A stretch of DNA of 64,000 nt from an uncultured Desulfatitalea sp. (GCA_937868765.1 CALMNL010000007.1:124001-188000); one strand, 5' to 3'. Shown: positions 25,418 to 35,593, counted from the stretch's first letter. A program made the numbers and translations. Notes: generated by a model not told the origin, from the sequence alone.

Positions 25418-25903
25418 TCAGCCTTTTGTGCAGCGTGATCGGCTGCCTGCAGTCTGCTTCCTGCGCAGACAGATCAAGCGCGTCGGTCGCCAGCCGATGT
25501 GGTCGTAGAAATCCAATGCCGAAAAATTGGTGCGATCGGCCAGCAGTTGCAGACGGGTGGCGCCGTGCGTCCAGGCCCACGCTTCGAGGGCATCCACCAG
25601 CTGGCGGCCGATGCCCTGGCCCCGCCATGGGGGATCGACGATGATATCTTCCACCAGGGCCACCGGCCCGCCCTCGGCGGTGGAGATCAGCAGCTGGGCC
25701 GTGCCCATGCCGACGACTCCGCCTTCGGCCTCGGCCGCTTTTACGCAGCGGTGCTTGCCGCAACCGTCGATCATCAGGGCCAGACCGCGGCGGTGGCGCT
25801 CAACATCGATGGTGAAATCGGTTTCGATGGCAAACAGCTGGGCGAGCAGCGCCGCCAGTGCCGGAATGTCTTCGTGCCTCGCATTTCGGATGGTTGCCGG
25901 CAT
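25418..25903 (-). CDS. GNAT-family N-acetyltransferase in nif operon
   Basis: 161 residues. The acetyl-CoA binding loop is visible as DPPWRGQGIGRQLVDALEAWA, preceded by the strand VALVEDIIV and followed by TNFSALDFYDHIGW. GNAT proteins accompany nif genes in several anaerobes without known role; it may acetylate a nif-related protein or a small molecule. Only five bases separate it from nifV. Confidence 0.87.
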   Translation of the reverse strand: MPATIRNARHEDIPALAALLAQLFAIETDFTIDVERHRRGLALMIDGCGKHRCVKAAEAEGGVVGMGTAQLLISTAEGGPVALVEDIIVDPPWRGQGIGRQLVDALEAWAWTHGATRLQLLADRTNFSALDFYDHIGWRPTRLICLRRKQTAGSRSRCTKG

Positions 25904-25934
25904 ATTTTTCTCCTCCGGCCGCGCCGGAGCAATG

Positions 25935-26240
25935 CTATTGAATCAAATAACTCTCCGCGGAGCCGTTGTCTTCGATGGCGTCCAGGATTTCATCCACGAC
26001 CCCTTCGCTCGCCACCTTGCCATACCAATGCCCCTGGGGCTGGACCACCATCACCGGACCGTGATCGCACGCCTTGAGGCAACCGGTGCTGGTGATCTGG
26101 GCATCCAGGCCGCGGTCGAGGATTTCGTTTTCGATATAAGGCAGCAGGGCCACGGAACCCTTTTTGTGGCAGGCCCCTTTGGGGTCGCCGTCGGCCCGGA
26201 AACTGGCGCAGACGAAGATGTGGTACTTGGGTTTCTCCAT
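25935..26240 (-). CDS. Thioredoxin-like [2Fe-2S] ferredoxin
   Basis: 101 residues with four cysteines in the thioredoxin-like ferredoxin pattern: C11 (HIFVCASF), C24 (GACHKKG), C54 and C58 (STGCLKACDHGP). This type is common in nif clusters of Clostridium, Azotobacter and anaerobes and probably donates electrons to, or protects, nitrogenase. The gene lies between nifB and the GNAT gene; its ATG has AAGGAG upstream. Confidence 0.92.
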   Translation of the reverse strand: MEKPKYHIFVCASFRADGDPKGACHKKGSVALLPYIENEILDRGLDAQITSTGCLKACDHGPVMVVQPQGHWYGKVASEGVVDEILDAIEDNGSAESYLIQ

Positions 26241-26266
26241 GTTCTTCTCCTTTGATTTAATGTTGT

Positions 26267-26284
26267 AACCTAAAACCTAAAACC
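26267..26284. repeat. CCTAAAAC-type intergenic repeat, copy 1
   Basis: AACCTAAAACCTAAAACC lies in the nifB-ferredoxin gap. Related tracts occur in the nifN-nifB and nifK-nifE gaps of the same operon. Confidence 0.55.
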
Positions 26285-26292
26285 GATTATTC

Positions 26293-27570
26293 TTACGCCC
26301 CGCATCCCAGCATGTCGCCGCCACAGGATAGGCCGCAGGCCCTGGGTTTGCGCACGGCCATGGCGCTCAGGCTTTCGCCGGCATATACCCGGCGCACGGC
26401 TTCTTCGATGAGCCCCTCGCAGAGGCCCACTACCACGCCGCTGTCGGCCAGCACCTTGCGGGGATTTTCGCCGGCACCCGAGGTCAGCAGCATGCGGCAG
26501 TCGCTCAGCCGCTGGGCCAATTGCTGCCAACGTTCGAGGCCGCCGCCGGCTTCAGGCGCGGGTCGGGCTTCGACTATCCGGACCAGTCCCTGGCGCTGTT
26601 CGTAAATCAGAAACTTCCGGGCCTCTCCAAGATGCTGGTTGACCAGCGCTCCCTCCATGGAGGCCACCGCCACGTAGGGCCTGATGGGGACGGCTTCTCC
26701 CGTTGCGGGCGGCTCGGCCAGGTGCTGGCAGCTGTTCAGGAGCTGCATGAGCTTGGTCGATGGCGCCTCTCCCAGCAGTCCCACGGCGTCGGCCCGGCAG
26801 CGGGTGCAGTGGCTCATCTGCGGGAGGTGCTGACCCGCCTGTTTGCGGATGGCCGTCACGGTGGCGCTGTCCGGCTCGGTCAGGTGCTCGAAGGCGCTGC
26901 CCTTGTTCGGATAATAGGGCATGCAATTGAAGAGATCCGCTCCCATAACGGCCATGGCCCTGGCGATCTCGACGACGTGATCGTCATTGATGCCCGGCAG
27001 TACGATGGCATTGATTTTGACCAGGATGCCTCTGCGTTTGAGGGCGGCGATCGCGTCCATCTGGCGTTCGAGCAGGATCCCCGCCCCCTCTGCGGGGGAG
27101 ACCACCCGTTTGCCGATGCGCATCCAGCTGTAGATTTTAGCGCCGATTCTGGGGGCCACGGCATTGACCGTGATGGTGACGTGGCTGACTCGCAGGCGCT
27201 GCAGGACGTCGATGTAAGGCCCGATGGCCAGGCCGTTGCTGGCCACACAGAGCATCATATCGGGATAAGAGCGGCGTACCCGCTCGAAAGTCTCCAGGGT
27301 CTGTGCGGCATTGGCGAAGGGGTCCCCGGGGCCGGCGATGCCCACCACCTTGATATGCGGTTTTTCTTTGAGCACTTCGGCCAGGTAGACCATGGCCTGG
27401 GCCGGAGACAACACCGCGCTGGTGACCCCCGGCCGGCTCTCGTTGGCGCAGTCGAAGAGCCGGTTGCAGAACTTGCACTGGATGTTGCAGCGCGGCGCCA
27501 CCGGCAGGTGGATGCGGCCATATTTATGATGGCTCTTGCGGTTGAAGCAGGGGTGTTGTTCCAGGTTCAT
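26293..27570 (-). CDS. nifB: FeMo-cofactor biosynthesis radical SAM protein NifB
   Basis: 425 residues from ATG 27570 (MNLEQHPCFN). The radical SAM core shows CNIQCKFCNR, with the neighbouring HPCFN and GVTSAVLSPAQA blocks typical of NifB, and CTRCRADAVGLLGE. From about residue 300 a NifX/NafY-type domain follows (VAVASMEGALVNQHLGEARKFLIYE). The tail GLSCGGDMLGCGA carries two extra cysteines. NifB fuses two [4Fe-4S] clusters with carbide and sulfide into NifB-co. The two-domain form is the usual bacterial one. Confidence 0.96.
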   Translation of the reverse strand: MNLEQHPCFNRKSHHKYGRIHLPVAPRCNIQCKFCNRLFDCANESRPGVTSAVLSPAQAMVYLAEVLKEKPHIKVVGIAGPGDPFANAAQTLETFERVRRSYPDMMLCVASNGLAIGPYIDVLQRLRVSHVTITVNAVAPRIGAKIYSWMRIGKRVVSPAEGAGILLERQMDAIAALKRRGILVKINAIVLPGINDDHVVEIARAMAVMGADLFNCMPYYPNKGSAFEHLTEPDSATVTAIRKQAGQHLPQMSHCTRCRADAVGLLGEAPSTKLMQLLNSCQHLAEPPATGEAVPIRPYVAVASMEGALVNQHLGEARKFLIYEQRQGLVRIVEARPAPEAGGGLERWQQLAQRLSDCRMLLTSGAGENPRKVLADSGVVVGLCEGLIEEAVRRVYAGESLSAMAVRKPRACGLSCGGDMLGCGA

Positions 27571-27674
27571 TTTACCACCGCCTTTTTTCTGCTCATTAAA
27601 ATCTTCAGTCTTCCAGTCTTTGCTCGCTTTCGTCCCCGCAAGCTTTTTCTCAATCCAAAGACGCCCTTCCACCA

Positions 27675-27700
27675 CCTAATACCTAAAACTTAAAACCTGA
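27675..27700. repeat. CCTAAAAC-type intergenic repeat, copy 2
   Basis: CCTAATACCTAAAACTTAAAACCTGA-like tract in the nifN-nifB gap, between the nifN stop and the upstream part of the nifB leader. Confidence 0.5.
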
Positions 27701-27705
27701 AATGG

Positions 27706-29112
27706 TCACATATACGTGTAACCCACCTCGGAGCCGTCCTGCCGCTGTTCGATCAACGCATTGGCGATGCGGTCGAAGAGGGCCATGGCACCTTCATAGC
27801 CGACGTGCAGCAGACGCGAGCCGCCCATGCGGTCATGGATGGGAAAACCAACCCGTACCAGGGGGATCGAAAGCCGGCGGGACATGGCGTAGCCTTTGCT
27901 TTGGCCGATGATCAGGTCAGGTTGGGCCTTTGCGACCGCGGTTTCGATGGCGGTGAAATCGGCACCCTCCAGAACGGTCATTTCGGCGCGCCAGGATGCA
28001 GGCACCAGGTCTTCCAGCACGCCGGTCAGATGACGGCTATGGCCGCCCGAACCGCACACCACCGGGTGGATGCCGATCTCGGTCAGAAAGGCGACGATCC
28101 CGGCCACCAGATCTTCTTCGCCATAGACGGCGGCCCGGATGTTGTTGACGTGCTTGTGGCCGTCCACCAGGGTGTCGAGCAGGCGGCCGCGCTGTTCCCT
28201 GTATACGGTGGGCACGGGCCGGCCGCTGACCGCGCTCAACGCCTGAAGGAAGGCATCGGTGTGGCGGATGCCCATGGGAAATCCCAGGCGCACGGCCCGC
28301 ACGCCGAAGCGTTCGTCCAGGAGCGCTGCGGCGGTTTCCGCGACATGGGCCAGGGCATGGCCCAACTCGATGCTGGCCGCGGCATCGCCGGCATGGGCGA
28401 TGGCATCCACCGGGGTGCCGCCGGCCGGGATGCGGTGGTAGCTCTCCCACAGGCCGCCGTCCAGCGTCTGGCTGTAGTCTGGCAGCACCATGGCCGCAAG
28501 GCCGAAGGCCGCCGTCATTTCTTTCAGGTGGCGGATATCGGCCGGCGACAACATGCCCGGGAAGAGATTGACCCCGGCCGCTTCGGTTTCCTTTTGCCGG
28601 GCGGCCAATGTCGCCACCGTGGCCAATACGGCGCGATGAAAGCCCTCCATATGGCTGCCCTGGTAGCTGGGCGTGCTGGTGTGCACGATGGGCGGCACGG
28701 AAGCTGCGGTCTGGCCGGCCAGGTATTGCTTGATGAACATGGGCACATCGTCGCCGATGGTCTCCGACAGGCAGGTGGTGGCTACGCCGATCAGGGACGG
28801 TTCATACTGCCGGCAGATGTTTTCCAGGGCCAGCTTCAGGTTGACGGCGCCGCCGAAGACGGCGGTCTGTTCGCCGAAATTGGAGCAGGCGATGTCCACC
28901 GGTTCCTTGTAGTGGCTGATCAGGTAGCGACGGATGTAGGTGCTGCATCCCTGGGACCCGTGCAGCAGCGGCACGGCGCCACGGATGCCCTTGTACACCA
29001 GGGCGGCACCCAGGGGCGCGCACAGCTTGCAGGCATTCTGGGCGGCCGACACGGTCGGCGTGATCTCTATTTGCTTCAGCGTATATTCCACGTTGTTTTC
29101 CGAGGCAGTCAT
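27706..29112 (-). CDS. nifN: Nitrogenase cofactor scaffold subunit NifN
   Basis: 468 residues from ATG 29112, overlapping the nifE stop (ATGA). It is a NifK paralogue: NACKLCAPLGAALVYKGIRGAVPLLHGSQGCSTYIRRY, VATTCLSETIGDD and STPSYQGSHMEGF are the conserved blocks. With NifE it forms the heterotetramer on which NifB-co matures into FeMo-co. No fused NifX domain is present at the C-terminus. Confidence 0.95.
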   Translation of the reverse strand: MTASENNVEYTLKQIEITPTVSAAQNACKLCAPLGAALVYKGIRGAVPLLHGSQGCSTYIRRYLISHYKEPVDIACSNFGEQTAVFGGAVNLKLALENICRQYEPSLIGVATTCLSETIGDDVPMFIKQYLAGQTAASVPPIVHTSTPSYQGSHMEGFHRAVLATVATLAARQKETEAAGVNLFPGMLSPADIRHLKEMTAAFGLAAMVLPDYSQTLDGGLWESYHRIPAGGTPVDAIAHAGDAAASIELGHALAHVAETAAALLDERFGVRAVRLGFPMGIRHTDAFLQALSAVSGRPVPTVYREQRGRLLDTLVDGHKHVNNIRAAVYGEEDLVAGIVAFLTEIGIHPVVCGSGGHSRHLTGVLEDLVPASWRAEMTVLEGADFTAIETAVAKAQPDLIIGQSKGYAMSRRLSIPLVRVGFPIHDRMGGSRLLHVGYEGAMALFDRIANALIEQRQDGSEVGYTYM

Positions 29113-30482
29113 GGCACTGTCCTTCCTGTATCTCCCTGGTTGCGAAACGGCACGAACTGCCATACCGGGCTGGTCACCGTGGTATGGATCTCCCGGGCGA
29201 AGTGCAGCATGCCTTCAAAGCCGGCCAGCGGGGTTTTGCGCTCGTGGTTGTGGTCGCAGAAGCCGACCCCCAGCTTGTAAGCGATGGGGCGCTCCTTGAC
29301 GCCGCCGATGAAGAGGTCGGCCTGCTTCTCGATGACGAAGCGCGAGAGTTCCAGGGGATTGGCGTCGTCCAGGATCACCGTGCCTGGATCGCACAGGTCC
29401 CGCAGGGTGGCGTAGTCGTCGGCGTTGCCGGTCTGGGAGCCGGCCACCACGACGCGCATGCCCAGGTGGCGCAAGGCCTTGATCAGGGAGAAGACCTTGA
29501 AGGCACCGCCTACGTAAACGGCGGCGCGTTTGCCTTCCAGGTCGGCCCGGATGCATTTCAGTTCGGGCACGATGGCGTTGACCTGGTCGCGCACCAGGGT
29601 TTCGGTTCTTTGCTGTATGGCCGCCTCCGAAGAAAAATGGACCGCGACATCGTAGAGTGCCTTGGCCATATCTTCGATTCCGAAGTAGGAGGCGCGAATA
29701 TAGGGAATGCCGTATTTGGCCTTCATCATTTCGGCCAGAAAGGTCATGGCGCCCGAACATTGCACCACGTTCAGGCAAGCGCCATGGGCCCGGCGGATAT
29801 CATCCACCCGGCCGTCGCCGGTGAGCACCGATACCACCTGTACGCCCATGCGTTGGTAGTAATCGCGGATCAACCACGCTTCACCGCCGATGTTGAATTC
29901 GCCCAGGATGTTGATGCTGACCGGGGCGATGTCGCGGGTGTCGCCGGTGCCCACCAGCTGGAAGAGGGCGTCGCAGGCGGCTTTGTAGCCGTCTTTCTTG
30001 GTGCCCTTGAAACCTTCGGAGTGCACGGGCAGGACCGGGATACCCCGCTCTCGGGAGACGCGGCGGCAGACCGCTGCCACGTCGTCGCCGATAATGCCCA
30101 CGATGCAGGTGCTGTATACAAAGGCGGCTTTGGGGTTGTAGGCGTCGATCAATTCGCACAACGCCTGGTAGAGTTTCTTTTCGCCGCCGAAGATCACCTC
30201 CTTTTCCTGCAGGTCCGTGGAAAAACTCATGCGGTGCAGCTGGGCGTCCGAGGAGAGCGCCCCGCGGATATCCCAGGTATAGGCCGCGCAGCCGATGGGG
30301 CCGTGCACCAGGTGCAGGGCGTCGGCGATGGGGTAGAGCACCACCCGGGAACCGCAGAAGACGCAGGCCCTCTGGCTGACGCTGCCGGCCAGGCTCTGCT
30401 TGTCGCAGGTCATCTCATACGGAGCGGCGCCAGTCTCATGGATCTGCTTTTCGCGTTGTTTTAGAATCGGGATGGAAGACAT
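29109..30482 (-). CDS. nifE: Nitrogenase cofactor scaffold subunit NifE
   Basis: 457 residues from ATG 30482; GAGGT lies upstream. NifD paralogue with SVSQRACVFCGSRVVLYPIADALHLVHGPIGCAAYTWD (cluster cysteines), YSTCIVGIIGDD and FNIGGEAWLIRDYYQRMGV. FeMo-co assembly scaffold with NifN. The nifK-nifE gap of about 130 bases carries an inverted AT-rich repeat, the longest gap among the structural and assembly genes. Confidence 0.96.
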   Translation of the reverse strand: MSSIPILKQREKQIHETGAAPYEMTCDKQSLAGSVSQRACVFCGSRVVLYPIADALHLVHGPIGCAAYTWDIRGALSSDAQLHRMSFSTDLQEKEVIFGGEKKLYQALCELIDAYNPKAAFVYSTCIVGIIGDDVAAVCRRVSRERGIPVLPVHSEGFKGTKKDGYKAACDALFQLVGTGDTRDIAPVSINILGEFNIGGEAWLIRDYYQRMGVQVVSVLTGDGRVDDIRRAHGACLNVVQCSGAMTFLAEMMKAKYGIPYIRASYFGIEDMAKALYDVAVHFSSEAAIQQRTETLVRDQVNAIVPELKCIRADLEGKRAAVYVGGAFKVFSLIKALRHLGMRVVVAGSQTGNADDYATLRDLCDPGTVILDDANPLELSRFVIEKQADLFIGGVKERPIAYKLGVGFCDHNHERKTPLAGFEGMLHFAREIHTTVTSPVWQFVPFRNQGDTGRTVP

Positions 30483-30498
30483 GGTCAAATACCTCGCC

Positions 30499-30605
30499 TT
30501 TAGGTTTTAAGTTGAGGTTTGGGGTCTATTGGAGTGCAGGTGTTTGGTTCAGCTATTTCAGATGGAAGCCTACCGACACTTAATCCCTAAAACTTAAAAC
30601 CTAAA
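30499..30605. repeat. 15-bp perfect inverted repeat in nifK-nifE gap
   Basis: TTTAGGTTTTAAGTT (30499-30513) and its exact complement AACTTAAAACCTAAA (30591-30605) flank 77 bases. They belong to the same repeat family as the tracts at 26267 and 27675. In RNA they could form a long-loop hairpin between the structural genes and nifEN. Confidence 0.6.
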
Positions 30606-30612
30606 ACCTCTT

Positions 30613-31992
30613 TTATAATACCAGGTCAAAGTTGCTGTTGGTGCTGTCACGTTCTTTGCGGTCGAGCATCGCATCCAGTATCTTTTCGAGCAACCGCAAT
30701 GCCCCGCGGTAACCCACCGATGGGAAGTAGCTGTGCCCCATGCGGTCCAGGATGGGGAATCCGAAGCGCACATAGGGGATGTCCTCGTCCCGGGCGATGT
30801 ACTTCACATAGGTGTTGCCGATGAGCAGGTCCACCGGATGGTTCTTGATCCATTGGTGAAAGAGGAACATGTCGCCGGGAACGGCGATGTGGGCCTCGTC
30901 GGTCACGCCGGAAAGAGTTTCGCGCAGGGCTTCTTCGAACCTCTTGCCGGCCGGTGTGCCGGTCACTACGTACACCGGTTTCATGTCCAGGGCCCTCAGG
31001 AAACGCGCCAGGGCCAGCAGCTGATCCGGGTCGCCCACCAGGCCCACCCGTTTGCCGTAGAGATAGGCGTGCCAGTCGGAGATGGCGTCCACCAGCTGGC
31101 CGCGCTCCAGGTCGATGCTTTCGGGCACGTTGACGCCGGCCATGCGGCGCAGGGTGTCCACGAACAGATCCGTGTCGTGCAGGCCGATGGGCAGGTTGAG
31201 CAGCTCACAGGGCACCTTGCATTTGGCGTCCATGGCCAGCCCGGCCGGTGCCGAGGCGAGGGTTCCCAGCGCGATGGTGCCCATGCTGCTGCCGCTCTGC
31301 CTGAGCTGGTCGATGGTCACCCCGCCCTCCGGAAACATCTTGTACTTGCCGGTCAAGGGCCCGTTGAGCACCCGGGCCGTGTCGGGGAACATGATCGAAG
31401 CGATGCCCATTTCAGAGGCGATGCGGCGTACTTCGGACATGTCGGCCGGCTCCACGAAGCCCGGGATCAGGTTGACCAGCTTGCTTTTGGGCGCTGCAGA
31501 TTCGGCGAAGTAATCCACCATGGCCTTGGTCATGCTGGCGAAGCCGGTGACGTGGGAGCCCACATAGCTCGGGGTGTTGGCATGGAAGACATACTTGCCT
31601 TCCGGGATGCGGCCTTCGGACCTGGCCTTGTTGACGATCTGGGGAATGTCGTCACCGATGGTTTCCGACAGGCAGGTGGTGTGCACGGCGATGACGTCCG
31701 GTTCGTAGACGGTGAAGATGTTGTCGATGGCCTGGAGCAGGTTGGCCTGGCCGCCGAAGACCGAAGCCCCTTCGGTAAAGGCACTGGTGGCGGCCATCAC
31801 CGGTTCTTTATAGTGGCGTGTCAGAGTACTGCGGTGATAGGCATAACACCCCTGGGAGCCATGACTGTGAGGCAGGCAGCCGTGGACGCCCAGGGCCGCG
31901 TACATGGCGCCGATGGGTTGGCATGTCTTGGCCGGATTGACCGTCAGTGCCGCGCGTTCCTTGATTTCCGATGTGGTATGTCTGAGCAGCAT
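30613..31992 (-). CDS. nifK: Nitrogenase MoFe protein beta subunit NifK
   Basis: 459 residues, the short form lacking the N-terminal extension of proteobacterial NifK and matching clostridial/archaeal-type enzymes. P-cluster cysteines are visible in NPAKTCQPIG, HGSQGCYAYHR and HTTCLSETIGDD. Other family blocks are FHANTPSYVGSHVTGF and RFGFPILDRMGHSYFPSVGYRGA. With NifD it forms the alpha2beta2 MoFe protein. Confidence 0.97.
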   Translation of the reverse strand: MLLRHTTSEIKERAALTVNPAKTCQPIGAMYAALGVHGCLPHSHGSQGCYAYHRSTLTRHYKEPVMAATSAFTEGASVFGGQANLLQAIDNIFTVYEPDVIAVHTTCLSETIGDDIPQIVNKARSEGRIPEGKYVFHANTPSYVGSHVTGFASMTKAMVDYFAESAAPKSKLVNLIPGFVEPADMSEVRRIASEMGIASIMFPDTARVLNGPLTGKYKMFPEGGVTIDQLRQSGSSMGTIALGTLASAPAGLAMDAKCKVPCELLNLPIGLHDTDLFVDTLRRMAGVNVPESIDLERGQLVDAISDWHAYLYGKRVGLVGDPDQLLALARFLRALDMKPVYVVTGTPAGKRFEEALRETLSGVTDEAHIAVPGDMFLFHQWIKNHPVDLLIGNTYVKYIARDEDIPYVRFGFPILDRMGHSYFPSVGYRGALRLLEKILDAMLDRKERDSTNSNFDLVL

Positions 31993-32052
31993 GGTACGTT
32001 ACTCCTCAAATTTCTGTTTGACTGGATTGCTTAATTTTGAGCTTGCTCGGTG

Positions 32053-33717
32053 TCAGCCTTCGAAACCGTACTTCGCGGCCAGCTCGGGATTCTTGTGCCA
32101 GGGCGCTTTCAGGTAGCTCCACACCCGGCTGCCCACCATGCGGTCGATCTCCTGGTAGAAGTTGACGGCCCCTTTGAAGCCGGCATAGGGGCCGCCGTAG
32201 TCATAGCTGTGCAGCTGTTTCATGGGAATTCCGTGCTTCTGGATCACGTACTTCTCCTTGATGCCGGCGCAGAAGATGTCGGGTTTGAACATGGCGATCA
32301 TTTTCTCGGTCTCGTGCTGGCTTATGTCGTCGATGACCAGGGACCCCTGGGCCATCTCCGGCATCATGCCCTCATAGTCGGCGAAGGGTATTCCCTGGGA
32401 TTGCAATTCAGAGATCCGATCTGCCGAAATGCGCGGTCGGTACCGGGTATCGTCGGGGTGCACTTCCAGTTCCTCGATATTGCGGCTGTCGGCATCCACC
32501 TTGATGGCGGGCAGCACCCGGCGGCCTTCATAATCGTCCCGGTGGGCGAACTCGTATCCGGCGGACAGGGTCACCATCCCCAGTTCATTGAACAGCTCTT
32601 GATAATGGTGGGCCCGGGACCCCCCCACGAAGAGCATGGCCCGCTTGCCTTCGGTGCGCGGTCGGATTTCAGCAGCTGCCTTTTGCACTTCCGGCAGTTC
32701 GGCGGCGATGACCGCCTCGGTGCGGGCCATCAGCGCTTCGTCGCCGAAGTACTGGGCGATCTTGCGCAGCGATTTGGCTGTGGCCTCGGCCCCGATGAAG
32801 TTGACCTTGATCCAGGGCAGACCGAACTTCTTTTCCATCATCTCGGCCACGTAGTTGATCGAGCGGTGGCACATGATCAGATTCAGGTCGGCGGTATGCG
32901 AGTTGGCGAACTTGTCGATGCTCGAGTTGCCGCTGAAGGTGGAAATCAGGGTCAGGCCGCATGCCTCGAAAAGCCGTTCGATCTCGAAGGCATCGCCGCC
33001 GATGTTGTATTCGCCCAGCATGTTGATCTTGAACGCGCCCGGTCTCACCGTGTCGTCGGTCCCCACCACATGAGTGAAGATGCCGTTGTTGGCGATGTGG
33101 TGTCCGGCCGACTGGCTGACACCTTTGTAGCCTTCACAGGAGAAGCCGAAGACGTTGATCCCCAGTTTCTCTTTCATCTCCCGGCACACCGAGTGCACGT
33201 CGTCGCCGATCAGGCCCACCGGACACGTGGAAAAGACCGCGATCGCCTTGGGTTTGAAGTTGTCGTAGGCTTCCTGGATGGCCTGTTTGAGTTTCTTTTC
33301 GCCACCGAAAATGATCTGTTCGTCCTGCATGTCGGTGGTGAAGCAGTAGGTCATGAAGTTGTGACCGTCGGGCGTGCTGTCCGGATCGGTCTGGTTGCGT
33401 CGGGTGAGCCAGCTGTAGAAACCGCAGCCCACCGGCCCGTGGGTGATGTTGATGATGTCCCGGGTGGGGCCCAGCACCACGCCCTTGCATCCGGCATAGC
33501 AGCAGCCGCGTTGACTGATCAGACCCGGAACGGTGCGCACGTTGGATTGGATTTCGGGCACCGTGCCGTCGGGCGCGACACGATTGACCACGATCTGCTT
33601 GTCCCGCTTGCGGGCTACCTTGGGCGGATACTTGGCCAGCAGTTGCTTGCGCACCCGGGCCAGGTCCTTGCCCTCCAGAGTCAAGCTCTTTTGTTTTTTA
33701 TCGGCAGGCATCGCCAT
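32053..33717 (-). CDS. nifD: Nitrogenase MoFe protein alpha subunit NifD (clostridial type)
   Basis: 554 residues from ATG 33717 (AAGGAG seven bases upstream). P-cluster cysteines lie in GCCYAGCKG, GPVGCGFYSW and FSTCPVGLIGDD. The FeMo-co ligands are the Cys of LIMCHRSINY and the His of KQLHSYDYGGPYAGF. A ~50-residue insertion (DADSRNIEELEVHPDDTRYRPRI and on) marks the long NifD seen in Clostridium pasteurianum. The presence of nifV and nifEN with this NifD indicates a molybdenum enzyme; no anfG/vnfG delta subunit is present. Confidence 0.97.
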   Translation of the reverse strand: MAMPADKKQKSLTLEGKDLARVRKQLLAKYPPKVARKRDKQIVVNRVAPDGTVPEIQSNVRTVPGLISQRGCCYAGCKGVVLGPTRDIINITHGPVGCGFYSWLTRRNQTDPDSTPDGHNFMTYCFTTDMQDEQIIFGGEKKLKQAIQEAYDNFKPKAIAVFSTCPVGLIGDDVHSVCREMKEKLGINVFGFSCEGYKGVSQSAGHHIANNGIFTHVVGTDDTVRPGAFKINMLGEYNIGGDAFEIERLFEACGLTLISTFSGNSSIDKFANSHTADLNLIMCHRSINYVAEMMEKKFGLPWIKVNFIGAEATAKSLRKIAQYFGDEALMARTEAVIAAELPEVQKAAAEIRPRTEGKRAMLFVGGSRAHHYQELFNELGMVTLSAGYEFAHRDDYEGRRVLPAIKVDADSRNIEELEVHPDDTRYRPRISADRISELQSQGIPFADYEGMMPEMAQGSLVIDDISQHETEKMIAMFKPDIFCAGIKEKYVIQKHGIPMKQLHSYDYGGPYAGFKGAVNFYQEIDRMVGSRVWSYLKAPWHKNPELAAKYGFEG

Positions 33718-33773
33718 GGCAGTTCTCCTTGTTTGAAATCGGTAGATGACAACACGCAAACAAACAGGTTCAA

Positions 33774-34154
33774 TCAACCATCATCGAGTACCGCATCCCC
33801 ATGTTGTCCGGTCCGTACCCGGAAGCCGTCCATACAGGGCATCACGAAGATCATGCCGTCGCCGGGCTTGCCGGTCTGGTTGACGCGGATCAATGTCTGA
33901 ACGGCCTTCTCCACCAGATCGTCCTGTACCACCATGACCAGGAATCGCTTGGGGATCAGCCGCTGGCTCTGTCCCAACTGGGAGATGGCTTCCTCGTATC
34001 CCCGCTCGGCCCCTTTGAGCAGCTGCAGATCCACCAGACCTTTGCCCCTTCCCAAGCAGTCGCGGGCCGTGATCGACGGCAGTCCCACTTCGGCCAGGGC
34101 CCTTTTGGTCTGATTCATGCGGTTGAGCCGCACAATCGCCAGAATTTCTTTCAT
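33774..34154 (-). CDS. nifI2: PII-family nitrogenase regulator NifI2
   Basis: 126 residues of the NifI2 (GlnB-like) branch: MKEILAIVRLNRMNQTKRALAEVGLPSITARDCLGRGKG, a T-loop region with LLKGAERGYEEAISQLGQSQRLIPKR, and the C-terminal GKPGDGMIFVMPCMDGFRVRTGQ. NifI1-NifI2 complexes bind NifDK and switch it off when nitrogen is plentiful, relieved by 2-oxoglutarate. The start overlaps the nifI1 stop by four bases. Confidence 0.94.
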   Translation of the reverse strand: MKEILAIVRLNRMNQTKRALAEVGLPSITARDCLGRGKGLVDLQLLKGAERGYEEAISQLGQSQRLIPKRFLVMVVQDDLVEKAVQTLIRVNQTGKPGDGMIFVMPCMDGFRVRTGQHGDAVLDDG

Positions 34155-34507
34155 GGTTTCACCTCTTCGATGGTACCGTCGGCTTTTTGTTTGACACCAG
34201 AGCTGATGGTATAGGATTCGAGCACCGGCACGATGAAGATCTTGCCGTCGCCGAAGGCCCCTTTTTCTCCGGTGCGCGCCGCTTTCATGATGGTGCGGAT
34301 GACGAAATCCTTGTCGCTCTCCTTGACCACGGTGAGGATCATCTCCTTGGGGATTTCGTCGTAGGTGATTTCGCCGATTTTGATGCCGCGCTGCTTGCCG
34401 CGGCCCACCACCGACATCTTGGTCACCCCGGGGAATCCGGCTTCCATCAGGGCCGCCAGTACATCATCGACTTTTTCCGGTCGTACGATCGAACGAATCA
34501 TGATCAT
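34151..34507 (-). CDS. nifI1: PII-family nitrogenase regulator NifI1
   Basis: 118 residues: MIMIRSIVRPEKVDDVLAALMEAGFPGVTKMSVVGRGKQRGIKIGE with a short T-loop, and the ATP/2-oxoglutarate region GAFGDGKIFIVPV. It is the partner of NifI2. The position between nifH and nifD is diagnostic for the archaeal/anaerobe-type nif operon. A second ATG two codons in is also possible. Confidence 0.94.
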   Translation of the reverse strand: MIMIRSIVRPEKVDDVLAALMEAGFPGVTKMSVVGRGKQRGIKIGEITYDEIPKEMILTVVKESDKDFVIRTIMKAARTGEKGAFGDGKIFIVPVLESYTISSGVKQKADGTIEEVKP

Positions 34508-34552
34508 GATATGATTTCCTTTATCGGTAGGTTGATAGATTTGAATCTCTTC

Positions 34553-35488
<936 letters not shown>

Positions 35489-35593
35489 CTATTCTTTTCC
35501 GATAATGCCTTGTCCTTAAAGGAAAGTATGTGGCCCGGCCGCCCGGCCAAGATGAGCTGGTGACGCAATCCTACCTTTTTGTGCCTTCAAAAA

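Noticed and set aside
25412-25763. An upstream extension of the nifV frame by about 117 codons
   Set aside because: The extension reads the GNAT gene out of frame and has an Arg/Gly/His-rich composition; NifV homology starts near 25400.
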